Shown here: one piece after another, positions 13,641-25,474 of the stretch | Position numbering within the stretch: the stretch's first letter is position 1 | Layout: each line of letters opens with the position of its first letter | Assembly: GCA_950295325.1 (NCBI GenBank) | Contig: OX485807.1 | Coordinates: forward strand, 4,530,501 to 4,594,500 | Reading direction: 5' to 3' | Length of the DNA: 64,000 nucleotides | DNA from: Polytrichum commune | Taxonomy: Eukaryota > Streptophyta > Polytrichopsida > Polytrichales > Polytrichaceae | The notes under the pieces: model-generated | The model's input: the letters and a program-made list of their open reading frames with translations, nothing else | Databases searched by the model: none | What the model was told of the DNA's origin: nothing | Translations under genes and position numbers: made by a program

Positions 13641-13792
13641 CCCACCTACATTTACTGGTGCGGGTCACTAGTGAACCATTCCTGCAAGCAGAGGCCACTT
13701 TTAGAGTTGGTTTAGCCAATGAAAGCCATTGGTTGCAACCAATGTTGGTACTCATTATTCACCGGTGACCCGCACTAGTAAGTGTGGGTGGA
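13641..13792. mobile_element. Hairpin MITE-like element, about 150 bp
   Basis: Inverted arms of about 35 bp at 13641-13676 and 13758-13792 share GGTGCGGGTCACTAGTGAA with a few mismatches, separated by about 80 bp. The size, symmetry and lack of coding sequence fit a small foldback MITE. No target duplication was assigned. Confidence 0.6.
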
Positions 13793-14157
13793 CTATAAGG
13801 CACTATCAGGGTTTATTTGGTTGCTTCTCTTTATTGGACACTTATGTTTTGATTGGTGTGTGGTTAGGTGAGGATCAACGAACAATTATCATAAAAGACA
13901 CATGTTCAAAAGAGGTTGGACTACATCTTCAAATTTTATTAACTACTCAACACTCAATAATGATCACAACTTTAGGGAGGACCTACATATATATATAGTT
14001 TGGAATCAACATACATACACTTCCAAAAACTGTAATTGAATCATAGGAGGTCCAATTTTTGTTGATGCTTCATCGTAGATTTGGTTGATGTAACACAAGT
14101 TTTGTTGTGTATATCTAATGGGTAGAAGTTGGGGAATATGAGTATGAACTGACTAAC

Positions 14158-15110
14158 CTAGGGGGTAGATTCTTTAGTGGAAACCTAAGTGATGTGCATG
14201 GGTGACCATGAAATAACACCCCCTATATCTGATAATTTTACAGAGGAAACGAATGTATACGTACTAACGGTAGGCTAAAAAATGGACTTGTGTATTTATA
14301 TTAAGCTTTTCGTTTTAATGTGAAAAATGTCTTCACAACATACCAAAAAAACATAAAATCATGAAATAAATAGGGCTTAATAACATATACAAGTTATCAA
14401 AAACGATTACCATATGACAACGATGGATGAAAATGTAAATTGGATGAAACTAGGCACATATATTGTCAAATTTCTCTCTAAACCTTATGGCCCCCTTTTG
14501 TGATTCTACATTTCCTTTAAAACTCTTAATGGCCTTTTTAAATGTACACACTAGAGAGAGAAAATGCCTCTCCTTTATGTATATTGTCTATGTTAATGGC
14601 TCAAATAACACCTCTTATTACACTCACATTAGTTTGAGCATGGTATGAAGCTAGGGGATGGACTCTTCATTGGAAACCTAAATGATGTGTGTGGGTGACT
14701 ATAAAATAAAAACACTTATATACAATAATTTTATAAAGGAAAAAAAATGTATATATGCTAAATGGACTCATGTATTTATACTAAGCTTTCAATTTAATGT
14801 GATAAATGCCTCCATTACATACACTAATATATAAATTATGAAATAAATAGGCCTTTATTATATATAGAAGTCACTGGGAACTATCACCATATGACAACAT
14901 GAAAAGAGAAATGTAAATTGGATGAAACTAGCACATCTATTGTCAATTTTTCCTCTAAACCTTAGGGCCCCTTTTCGTGAATCTACATTTACTTCAAAAT
15001 TCTTAATGACCTTTTTAAATGTGCACATTAGGGAATAACAATACCGCTCCCTTGTGTATATTATGTACGCTAATGCCTCAAATAATACCCCTTATTACAC
15101 TTACGTTAGT
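14158..15110. repeat. Diverged tandem duplication, about 0.48 kb unit
   Basis: Two consecutive direct copies, about 14158-14635 and 14653-15110, share the same order of blocks: GGAAACCTAAxTGATGTG, then TGTATTTATAxTAAGCTTT, then ATATGACAAC, then GTAAATTGGATGAAACTAG, then CCTTTTTAAATGT. Differences are scattered substitutions and small indels, so the duplication is not recent. It is non-coding. Confidence 0.75.
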
Positions 15111-15302
15111 TCTTATGTGGTGTGAAGTGTCCCTCCCCCTGGAACACAATATTCATTAAAATGAGAGTTTTCCAGTGAATTGAGAGTACATAAAGAAAAC
15201 TATTAATCCAAGAATGAAATGAAAACCACTAGAAAGTTGTAGAGTACAAGTAAAAAAAATAACATTTGATTTTCCGCTGTAAATTCCGCCGTAGTTTCCA
15301 TT

Positions 15303-15434
15303 AAAATGAGAGTATGTTAAGCTGGGAAATCGACTCATTTAGGTCGACTCAACTTAAATTGACAACATAATGTCCTCATTTAGGTCGACTCAACCTAAAT
15401 GAGTCGATTTCCCAGCTTAACATACTCTCATTTT
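15303..15434. repeat. Perfect 42-bp inverted repeat (hairpin)
   Basis: Positions 15303-15344 are exactly the reverse complement of 15393-15434, with a loop of 48 bp. The motif CATTTAGGTCGACTCAAC is additionally repeated in direct orientation at about 15338 and 15378. This could be a foldback transposon or the core of a small MITE. Confidence 0.85.
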
Positions 15435-15440
15435 CATGGA

Positions 15441-16961
15441 AACTACACATCTGAAGTATAATCTAGTATTTATCAACCCAACATGACTTTTAGGTGTCCA
15501 AATGGCCAATATTATTTTGAGAGGATCCCACTCTCTCAAAATATTGAATATCGTGTTCTGGACCGAATAACACCCACATACCTTTTGCAATGTATGGTAG
15601 CCAAGGTGGCAATCAACAATGATTCACCAAACTAACCATTGTCATTATTATACAATTAAACCATTGGACAAGTTTTCGCATTATTCAAACACTTATCTTT
15701 GTTTACAATGTTAGAACAATGTCATCCTAAATTGATTTTCTTTTTTGGAGAATAATATGCGAAAAGTGAAGGGAGTCTCAAATAAAATATATTTAGTTTA
15801 GGATGTAGAGTGAGGATTTGCTGAAATTTTGCCAAGTCTCAAATTTACACAATTCACAATTGTGGAAAGTATTGAACCTTGGACGGTGTTCATATTTAAA
15901 GCACATAATCCATAAAACCTCATATTTTGATGTCCATTTTTAACATCAAGAAATGCCATATGCAACATTAATATAGGTATCCAATTAAGAAGATTGGCGT
16001 TTTAAGAGTGTGCCCACTAGACTGGGAAAAATTTCTTGCTTTTATTGGTTGTGAGACTTCATAAGATATCCTTGTCCTTTTGTTTATAACTAAAATTGCA
16101 CATTGACCACCTATATTGTTATAGAGGGGCTACTCTTTGGAGACATTGGTTGCAAACACATGAAAACACTTACCCTCATTGGAGCAAGATTAAAGTGCCA
16201 TGTTGAATGTCAGAGATCCAAGGGAATAACATCAAACAAAGGGGATTCTTGACTATCGGAACTTGGAAGAATGCTTGTAATCCAATTGGATTGAAACCCA
16301 TAAAAACATACCAAGAGCTCAAACCCTCAACATTCTTGAGCTCAAGATTTTGGTTGAGAGCTTGTCATGAACATTCCACATGGGATTCATCAAGGCACCC
16401 CCATTGAAAGTTGAAGTGTAATAGTCAATATTAATGGACAAGCATGACTAAAGCTCCCCGCCAATGAGAAGGCCCATTTCTTCAAGCCCTCAATGTCTGA
16501 GCTCTCAACCTCTCTAGTGTCAAGGGAGTTCAATGACCAAAGGCTATGACACCCATACACTTTATGGATTCAGATCCCTCGGATATTAATCCATATAACA
16601 AGGAAGGTGGGTATATTGCATGCAGCTTCATAGGCTTGATTGCATGCACGGTAGGCAGCAATATTTGAACATGTAAATGTATCTTAAAACAACTTAACAA
16701 TTTTGGGAAAATGAAAGTTGATCTAAAAACTGTGACTTTCATGTATTCTCTTCCTTCTGTAGAGGTGTGGGATATTGCAGGTATGAACTACAAAAAATTT
16801 GCAACTCGTTTAGAAATTAGTGCACGTATCTTCAAATTGTATTGTGTTGTATAGGTGGGGATTGACAGGTGCATATATAGTACCCTAAATTGTGGTTGCT
16901 AAATAAAATATATTTGTGACCAGAAGTGAGACTCTGAATCATCAGAACCAAACCATCCATG
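15441..16961. other. Intergenic DNA, no gene seen
   Basis: No frame shows a domain or a relative elsewhere in the window. Nothing supports an RNA gene. Confidence 0.5.
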
Positions 16962-17146
16962 TAGAGTGGAGGCGCCCATAACCGATCACTTAAGAGACTC
17001 TGCACGTTTAAGGAATAAAACTATCAAACAAATTGCAATCCTCCTAATTTTTATCTTCCTACATGAGGAAAATTTGCACCGCCTTATACTTCTCCAAATC
17101 TAGCACAAAATCCCTTAAGTGATCATTTATGGGCGTCTCTACTCTA
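16962..17146. repeat. Foldback repeat at the outer edge of duplication arm 1
   Basis: The block TAGAGTGGAGGCGCCCATAA...GATCACTTAAG (16962-16995) recurs inverted at about 17113-17146 with a few mismatches. The structure straddles the outer end of the inverted segmental duplication (near 17011). About 217 bp of arm 1 (17064-17280) that includes its right half is missing from arm 2. Confidence 0.6.
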
Positions 17147-20100
17147 GTATGGATCTCCACTATGTGATGTCCAAGGCCCACTTTACACACGAGCCAAGAG
17201 CCATGACCATGAGATTATGAGAGCCCTAAAGAAGTGTGCAAATTCCATCACAAGACATTTCCAAAATCATGACATTTAATCACAAGCCCTCAAGTGTAAT
17301 GTCAAGTCATATGTGACCAAACCCTCAACCAAATGCTATTTAAGGAATCTTTATTAATACAAGGTCCTCACACATGATAAAGTATAATAAATCAACGGTT
17401 GAGATTCCAAAATGCCATGGTCTCTTGGTTTTGTGTTAGGGCTACCTCCAAGAGGTGATTTTTGAAAATCGTCCAAGTGACCATGAAACATGATTCATTT
17501 GATACAGTGAATCATGTAAGAATTCATGTAGACTTTACATCCATCTTGCATTCACTTACTCTGTTGGTCCCTCAAGCATATAACACCATGGGCGAATATG
17601 TTTCTCTAATAACATGCAAAGTGACATCATCCAGTTGTGGGAATTCTAGTGGAAGTTACATCAATGAATCAAAAAAAATGAACTTTGGTATCTAACATTG
17701 TGAAGCAACTGGTCAAAGTTTGTAGCTTGAGACCGCTGAATGCTAAGGACTTAGCGCCAATTCACACACGAGACTAAGGGCCCTAGTCATCCAGTGTCGA
17801 CGCCTGAACTGCTCATTACACCATTTAACTATTGGCCATTGAAGGCTCCCCATGACCTGCCTTCAGAGTAATCATTCAGCCAGAAAAGGGCAGAAAAGCT
17901 TACAAAGCTTTCAGGTATTTTTTGATAAGCTGTTTAAATCTCCATGTGTACTAATAGCTCCTCAAGATAATCATGAGGTTTCTGGCTCAATGATGGACTA
18001 GCCACATGTCACTTTAGTAACAAAATTGGACAAACCTTCGACTCAATCAAGGTCTACATTCACTGCCAATGCCGATGTATGGATATGTTCTGAACATGTT
18101 TCCTGTCCAATACTTTAATGTATCAGCTTCTAGCAAGCATGGTGTTCTAAGATAATTTGAGTACTTCAGCTTGATGTTTGATAACTATCTTCAAAATCAC
18201 AAGAGTTCAGCACTCCATATTGACTGCAGAAAACATTTGAGGAGCCAAGGATCTTAAAAACAAACAAAAGCTGGGCTCCTGGCAACTAATATGGCATCCA
18301 TCTGAGGGAACTTTTCAGGCTTCCAAAGTCTCTGAACCACTAAGTTTTCGATGCTCCACAGACGAAAGCGGCAGTACAGATTCCAGAATGACATTTTGTG
18401 GAGAAAGAGGTCTTTGCAGTGCTTACGCTAAACCTATGGCATCTTTACCATTGTCGCATTCTTTATTGACTGTGCAAATACAATATCTGCATTCAATTGC
18501 AAAACATACTAGAGCTTAGAATCATTCACAAATTACAACGAAAGAAACTGGAGACATAAAGATAAATAATAAGAATTAGAATCCTGTAACAATTTCTACA
18601 ACAAAGAGTAATACAAAATATATATTCCTCTGAACATGTGACAATGACTCCAATTACTTTGAACAGACAAAAGCAAGCAGGAGAGTTGCAAATCAGAGTG
18701 TACTTAGACCACAGCAATGATGCTGAACACTAGAATTTACCTGTCATGTAAGCATCAAAGCCTGTTCGCAGGGGCTCAACATAGGTCTTGTCCAGAATGC
18801 AGTTATTGCCAGATATTATATACTAACTTCCATGAAGTCCGGATTAAGGAGACTTGGCATCAATGAGTGCTAGGATTCTTCTCCTTGAACTGAAGTTTTG
18901 TACGCCCCATTCTAATATGAACCCCAGTGAAGTAGATTTCAGAAGGAAAACAATGATCATCCTCCTGAATAGTTTCCCTGTTTCGCTGAATAACCTTGAT
19001 CTGTTGATGGACTCAGTAGGGATAGCAGCATTTAATTCAAAGTTGATATTGAGAATGTAGTGAGCTTTGTCCCACGAAATGTCTCCAGGATTTGGCTACC
19101 CACCACCTGCACGTTCTTTAAAGACTTGTACGCTGTGCTCAGGGAACCAAGCACCAGGTCCTCACCATGCCACAAATGTGAAATTAGAGCATGCTCTGTT
19201 GCATTGTAGCTCATATAAACATACACATAATGTGCTGTGTCTTCACTTTTGCTATAGAATGATCCAACTGTCACACATTTGTGTGACAAAGTGTCCTCAC
19301 TACCCCATTCACACTTTATAATCTCTGGTGTTGTGCTTTGAGTATCTGTCTCTCCAATAAACCCACCCTCTACGGCTGCAATGTTCTTTTCCTTCAACTT
19401 GTTTGCATGCTTAGAATTCACAAAGACACCAATGAGGCAGCCATATGCAAATTCCTCTCCTGGTTCCGTCCAACAAGTGCCTTTCATTATGACAGCCTCA
19501 GAGGGTGATAATTCCTTGATTGCATTTTTGTTCTTCAAACCTTCACCCTTGATCCCCGTCAAAACTGTCTCATATGACCCATAAATCTCCTCACGCATTG
19601 ATGCATTTGTGTAGAAACGGAAGCTTGTGCCGATGAGGATGTAACTCTGCACATCAAGGATCTGCCAAAATTTATTGATCACAAAATGAATAAATTGCAA
19701 CAACCATGGTGAATAAATGATGAAACACGAAATCTATTATTAAGAAGACTTGTGTATCTGTCTCTCATTGTACCCAATCAATTCTAATTAGTTGACAAAC
19801 TGGGTCTTGGTATGGATTGGGGTTAAAAAGAAATGGTGCAGCAGCTAGTAAATGAATGAGGTGTCCTAGGGTACCCACCTGTCCAATCTCCTGCGCATAT
19901 TGTTCATTTTTCATCTCACAATCTGCAGACCAAACCGGAGAGTCTGTATTAGACAACTAAATCTGACAGAACACCGGAAAGCTCTGATTTAATTTGTGTT
20001 AAATTGTGTTAAATGGGTTGCTTCTGTACCATAGTGAAGCCCTTTGTAGTTCTTGACAGTCTCTTCACCAATATGCCCATTCCATTAGTGATTAATGGGA

Positions 20101-22403
20101 TGCAAGGTTTCCCACAAAGGCATAGGCATTTTGAAGGAAGAGGATGACAGATGCCCGAATGAAAACTACTGAGTGACTGTTGCATGTGGTAAAGTCGAAT
20201 TCCCGACAATACCACGTGCAATTCCCTGTACCACGTCCAAACTAGGGCTTCATGTTTCAAACAGGAATTTTCTTGACTGGATTTGAAAAACAAGTGGAAA
20301 TGTGATTACTTACATTTTTCATTGGGATCTAATCGACTTGGAGTGCCAACATCATCCAGCCTGCATCAGTACAATACCAAAGAGTGTTGAGCTAAGTATT
20401 GTAATAAATAGATGAAGGCTTGAAGAAGTCAAATACAAGAACAAACATCACCAAAGCCGTCCAGCACTGAAAGTACACGTTCACATTGCCAACTCTGAGA
20501 ATGTAAGCCTGGATAAGCAGCACATGAGGCGTACATAAACACTGAAAAATGCAATGCCAGCAGAAATTTTACTCACAAATTGTTCACAGGTGAGTAAGGC
20601 CCTTCCATGTCAATGACCTCCCAAAATTATTGAATGGTTCATGTTCAAAGCAGAGTAATTCAACAATTGAGTACCTGGTTGTGATTGGACAGTATGGATC
20701 CGGTAAATCACAGGTTTTGTAGGGAAGCGAATGCTTGCAGACGTCAAAGGGCATGACACCCAAGCTCATAGCTTTTGCAAGCTTCAGCATCTCGTAAACA
20801 TACTCAAAAGTGGGTCTCTTCTTTGGATTGATATCCCAGCAACAGCTGATGAGGTTTCTTAGGTATTCAGGACAATCCTCAGGGAGAAGTGGTCGCAGTC
20901 CTTTTACAATTCTGGCATGAAGTCCCACCCTCAACTCATTCTTATATGGTTCTTGACCAGTGAGAATCTCACAGGATGTTACTCCAAAGCTCCAGATATC
21001 GACCATTGGAGGCAATTTTGGGTATTCTCCATCTGCTTGGTAACCGAAGGCCTCAGGCGCAGCGTAAATCGTTGTGCCTTGGTTTGGAGTTTGCGATGAG
21101 GCAGTTGCAGTATGGTTGTAACCCTTTGCATTTCCCATATCCGCGAGTTTTACTAGGACATAGCCATCCTGCTGAGAGGTCTCATAAGGTTGGACAAGTA
21201 TGTTAGCTGGTTTGAGGTCTCTGTGCACGATCTTCATATTGTGGAGGTATCGCATCGCTTTTGCTATTTGCAACATGATGTCAATTGCCACATGTAATTC
21301 AAACGGTGCACCACCTCCTTCAGAATATCTTCTCCTGAGCTCGTCGTCAAGATTCTTGGGCATTCTCTCCATAAGCAAACAACTTTGCCTGTTGCTCTTC
21401 TCCCAGTACCACAGAAACTCTACAATGTGTGGATGATTGCATCGACGCAAAATGAGGCCCTCCTTCATATCTACAACCTCAACTCTTTCAAAGCACACTT
21501 ACGGTTTAGCCATGTTACTTCCCAGACTATGGCAAATCCGCCCCTCCCTATCGTATCTCCCAGGATGAACTGCTTCAGCTGTGTGGCGACCTCTTCCGGG
21601 ATACTGTCATCGTCTTGCTTGATCTTCCAATGCAAGTAAACTGCAAGAACATACTCTAGAGGTGGTCCTACAGATTTCCCTGTGAAGCTGGTGGCCACTG
21701 TCCTGTCCCTGTCCCTAATTTCTGCTAACTTGTGGAGGAGGTTCTTCTTGTCTTCATTCCAGGCCCTCCTCAAAGATTCACTACCACCTTCTGAGAGTTT
21801 CTTGAGAAGAGTTTCGTGTTTTTGCATCGCTTTGGCAACAGTATCTTGCGCTTCTTTTCCTCGAGCCTCCCCTTGCAACATAGGACCATGCAGAGCTGCA
21901 AATTTGACCATACTTGTCCACCATAATAGGTCAAGATGAAGCTCCACTACCTCTTCTTTGAAGGTTTTCATGGTCATTGCTCCATCAAGGAAATCCTGCC
22001 ATATGCACTTGTGCACTAGATCCTCAACACGCTTCAACACAAAGAGTAATTCGCGACTTGCGTTCTTTTGGTTGTCCGTGGCCAAAGTGGGTCTGTTGCA
22101 AGCTTCTAAGGCTATCTTCCTCTTCGCTAGCTTTCTCGCTAAGTGCCTCCACAGATGATTGTTGAGCTGAATTCGGTCGTCCTTTAGTAATCCCTGCACT
22201 CTGTTGATCTCCGCCAAGACCGAGTCCATCTCCAATTCGTCCTGCTTTGTATCGGTAAGTTCCGGATTGGTGAAACCAGACGTGCTCCAGATCGGCAAGA
22301 AGAACCTGCGTATTACAAACACAGCCCCAGCTACACAACCATCCAGACAACCGGCCATCGTCTCCACAAGCTGTGTTGAGGTCGAAAAGCGTGTCCTGAC
22401 GCA
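17011..22403. repeat. Inverted segmental duplication, arm 1
   Basis: This block reappears in reverse complement at about 55862-61019. Homology covers the whole copy 1 kinase gene, its introns and about 2 kb of 3' flank. The inner end is at the motif GTCAGGACA just upstream of the start codon, and the outer end at GGAATAAAACTATCAAACAAA. Non-coding parts are almost identical: about 250 bp after the stop codon show no difference by eye. Relative to arm 2 it has extra sequence at 17064-17280. Confidence 0.9.
19032..22358 (-). pseudogene. MLKL-like kinase paralogue, copy 1, frameshifted
   Basis: Same four-exon structure as gene A: 22358-20675, 20360-20314 (47 nt), 19922-19879 (44 nt) and 19661-19032 (209 codons plus stop), all with GT-AG boundaries. 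Exon 1 carries the helical N-terminal domain and a kinase domain with a glycine loop GRGGFA, an intact HRDLKPAN catalytic loop, DMG in place of DFG, and APE. One base is missing at about 21489 after NRKCALKE, where copy 2 reads GAGTCTGAGG and this copy GAGTTGAGG. That puts the N-terminal part out of frame with the rest of the kinase. Otherwise the gene is open to its end. It may be a recent pseudogene, or the base may be an assembly error. The C-terminal exon is intact and differs strongly from copy 2 (see findings). Confidence 0.8.
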
Positions 22404-23224
22404 AGAAATGTGCACCACTAATGGCTATTGGCTCACGCACATGGACCAAAAACCCGCCGCCCAGGCTGCGCCCCCGTCCCGCTGCACACAGAAGCGGCGC
22501 TTCTTGGGGGTTCGGGAGAGAGGCGTCACGCGAGCTGCCTGGGCAGGAGGCGCAGCATATCCACAGCCCAGCCTTCGGGCAGCCACGCCGGGTTGTGGGA
22601 AAAAAGGCAAATTCAACGGGCAGGTCAAAAACTTTGTGAGTTGCCCCTCTGTACCTCTCTGTACAGACTCCAGAGGCCAGGAGCTACCTCATTTGTGCCA
22701 TTTTCGCAGCCAACTTCAAACGCTTCCTACAAGGTGAGTTTTTAAGCTTTTCCAATTTCGTTTTTTGGATGTGGAAGTTCTCTAGATCTACTTTAAGTTT
22801 ATATGTTCATGATAAAATAGATTGTACTAATCATGCCTTTTGTCTAGGAAAAGATTTCTTCATATTTTGAGGTTCTAATTTTGTGGATTTTTCAAATCTT
22901 AGGGTTCATACCGTAGATTCATAGTTGGTTCGACACATGTTAGTCGAATAATTAATTAAAATTCAAAAAGTAGGTTCGGCACCTAAAAATAGTATATTCA
23001 TATTTTCGGTAATTTTCTCTTTTAATTTTTAAAAATTCAGCTTAAATTCATTTTTAATTTTCTATTTAAGCTTATATCTTGTACATCTCTCTTGCATTGA
23101 ATGACAAGTAAGATGTGAGTGAAGAGTTGAGAATGCTCTGTGCTTTATGCAAGTAGAGTGGAGTTGTGTTCAACAATGCATATGGGATATGTAAACTTTG
23201 AGGTGAAGCACCGAGTTAGACTTC

Positions 23225-23690
23225 ATTTTTATAACACGCATAACTTTTGCATAGAGTCTTCAAATGACATAAAATTTGTTGGAGGTGAAAGATTACTTGA
23301 TTTCTAAACTTTTCTTAGACCAACAAAATTCCAAAAAAGTTGATCTTCTATGCACAAATGAGCTCCGAAAAACTGTTATGAACGCATTTTAATTTTTTGA
23401 TCTTTACATGGCTGCAATGTTTTGTCCATATCTTTTGCATAAAGACTTATTTTAACACAAAACTTGTTGGAGGTGGAAGAAGGATTGATTTCTCAACTTT
23501 TCTTAGACCAACAAAATTCCAAAAAAGTTGATCTTCTATGCACAACTGAGCTCCGAAAAACTGTTATGAACGCATTTTAATTTTTTGATCTTTACATGGC
23601 TGCAATGTTTTGTCCATATCTTTTGCATAAAGACTTATTTTAACACAAAACTTTGTTGGAGGTGGAAGAAGGATTGATTTCTCAACTTTT
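23225..23690. repeat. Tandem repeat, 188-bp period
   Basis: About 2.3 units upstream of the H1 ORF1 start. For example CCAAAAAAGTTGATCTTCTA occurs at 23331 and again at 23519, and the flanking sequence TTGTTGGAGGTGGAAGAAGG also repeats. The first two units are almost identical and the third is partial. Tandem subterminal or promoter repeats are common in DNA transposons. Confidence 0.8.
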
Positions 23691-24060
23691 GTTAGGTGGA
23701 CAAAATTCTATAACTTCATCTTCTATGCTCAATTGGACTCCAAAAATTTGTGCACAACACATTTGAAAAGCCTCACCTAGAGTCTTGCTACTTCTTAACC
23801 CATATTCTTTGTGGACTAATGTAAGTGAGCTTGATTACAAAAGGAGCACCTTCTCTCTTTCAAAATTCACATATGCTTCCACTGTAAGTAAAACTCTAGT
23901 GAGAAGTAAAAAAAATTTACTTTTCAGTAATTTGAAAAATAATTAATTTTATATTCGGCAAAAAATGCCAATAATATTCCAAAAATTTTGACATCTATTT
24001 TTAGAATTATTTTGTGCCGAACATGCTATTAAATTACGGTAGTAAGAGTTTTGTTGTTAG

Positions 24061-25076
24061 ATGGGGGATGAATTGCCAGGGTCATTCATGGAGTTTATGA
24101 TGGAAGGAAGTAGTGCTAACGTAGCACACGTGGAGCGCTTCGAACCAGTTCCTCCAGTGGTTTCAGTGACGACTCCGAAACCACAACGTATACAACCCAA
24201 TTCTAAACCAAAGAGGGTGCAAAAAAAGAAGGTTGTTGTTGCTTCTACATTGGTAGATGACGAAGCTACTGTTGGCGGGCGGTGGAGCGACGATGCCATC
24301 AACAACATTTTGGACTTGTATCAAGAGGAGTGGATTTGCATAAACAAAGGTAATCTAAAACCTAAACACTGGACACACATTCGTACTGAGCACCATAGAC
24401 AAATGCCACTAGTTGTGTGTCGTAAGGAAGAGCATATCAAGGGGAAGATTGAGAAACTCAAGGCTGAATGGAGAGTTCAAAAGAACTCTCCAGAGGAGGC
24501 CACAGGTGGAGAAGGATCTTCGTGGCATTGGTTTGAGCGAATGTCCAAGATACTCACTGGATCAGCAAAAGGAGAAGGAGTTCCTGGTGGAGTGGATATG
24601 GGAACTAGTGTGTTATTGTCAGAAGATGAGGAGGATACTGTTGTTTTGGAAGAAGGGGGAATTCCTAAGACACCAATGTCTACAGCTAGTGGAGAGCACT
24701 CTTTTAGTACTCCCACAATAGTTGCCTCGGAGAAGATTGTTTCTCCCAAGACCGCTTCATGTATGAAGCCAGGGATGGATGGGAAACCAAATTCTCGTAA
24801 GCGTGCACTCACTGGGAATGCAACATATATGGCAGATGCAATCACTAAGTTTGCTGAAGGTTCTTTCCAAGTAGAACGGCACAAGTTGGAGCCCAAGAAC
24901 GGATGCACAATATCCAGATGGAAACCAATAAAGTCATTGCAATGAAGCAGATGGACATGGAGATGGAGACAATGCGACTTGATATGGAGGCTCGGCGTGA
25001 AGCTGCTGTGATGCAACTCAAGGTTGCAGAGTTGTTTAGCAACAACCTCCATAATGCGCGCAATTTAACACCATGA
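24061..25076 (+). pseudogene. PIF/Harbinger ORF1, Myb/SANT-like DNA-binding protein
   Basis: The start at 24061 opens a 294-codon frame. Residues about 78-150 form a Myb/SANT-like (trihelix-type) domain, with the Trp-rich pattern WSDDAINNILDLY...W...W expected for DNA binding. A Ser/Thr-rich linker follows. Near 24900 a one-base shift moves the reading into a frame that continues with a Met/Glu-rich helix (MDMEMETMRLDMEARREA) to a stop at 25074-25076, the usual ORF1 tail. So the gene is nearly complete but frameshifted. In this class ORF1 binds the element ends and assists the transposase. The transposase gene lies downstream in opposite orientation. Confidence 0.7.
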
Positions 25077-25474
25077 TAGTTTGGTGTCATTGCCAATGTT
25101 TCATTTGTATGTTTGTTTTTACATCTATAGTTATTGTTATTCTGGATTATACCGTTATATATATGTTCTATCTTCATACATACTAGTATGATTTGTGGTA
25201 TTGAGTACTACTAGTGATATGTCATTTAAAGAGTTTGTCTAAAATATTATAAAAATTTGCTCATATTAATCAAGTTTCAAAAAATTGCTCATAATAATCA
25301 AGCAGATGATGTAGACAGTAATGCTTCGGAAGATTCCTAGGCATAACCAGTAAGATCCTAGTGTTTGCAAGTCCAACCGGTGACATGTTCATATTCTCCG
25401 GATTTCCTTTACTAGATTAGGGTATATTATATAAATTCTTCTAAAATGATCATAACAATTAAGTTTCAAACAAT

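Noticed and set aside
21490-21525. GTAAGT-like donor in NRKCALK codons of copies 1 and 2, as an alternative to a frameshift
   Set aside because: No acceptor lies nearby, copy 2 and gene A read straight through, and splicing there would remove kinase core sequence.
22204-22745. Plus-strand frames opposite the start of kinase copy 1
   Set aside because: They overlap conserved antisense coding sequence and GC-rich flank, change completely between copies, and show no domain.
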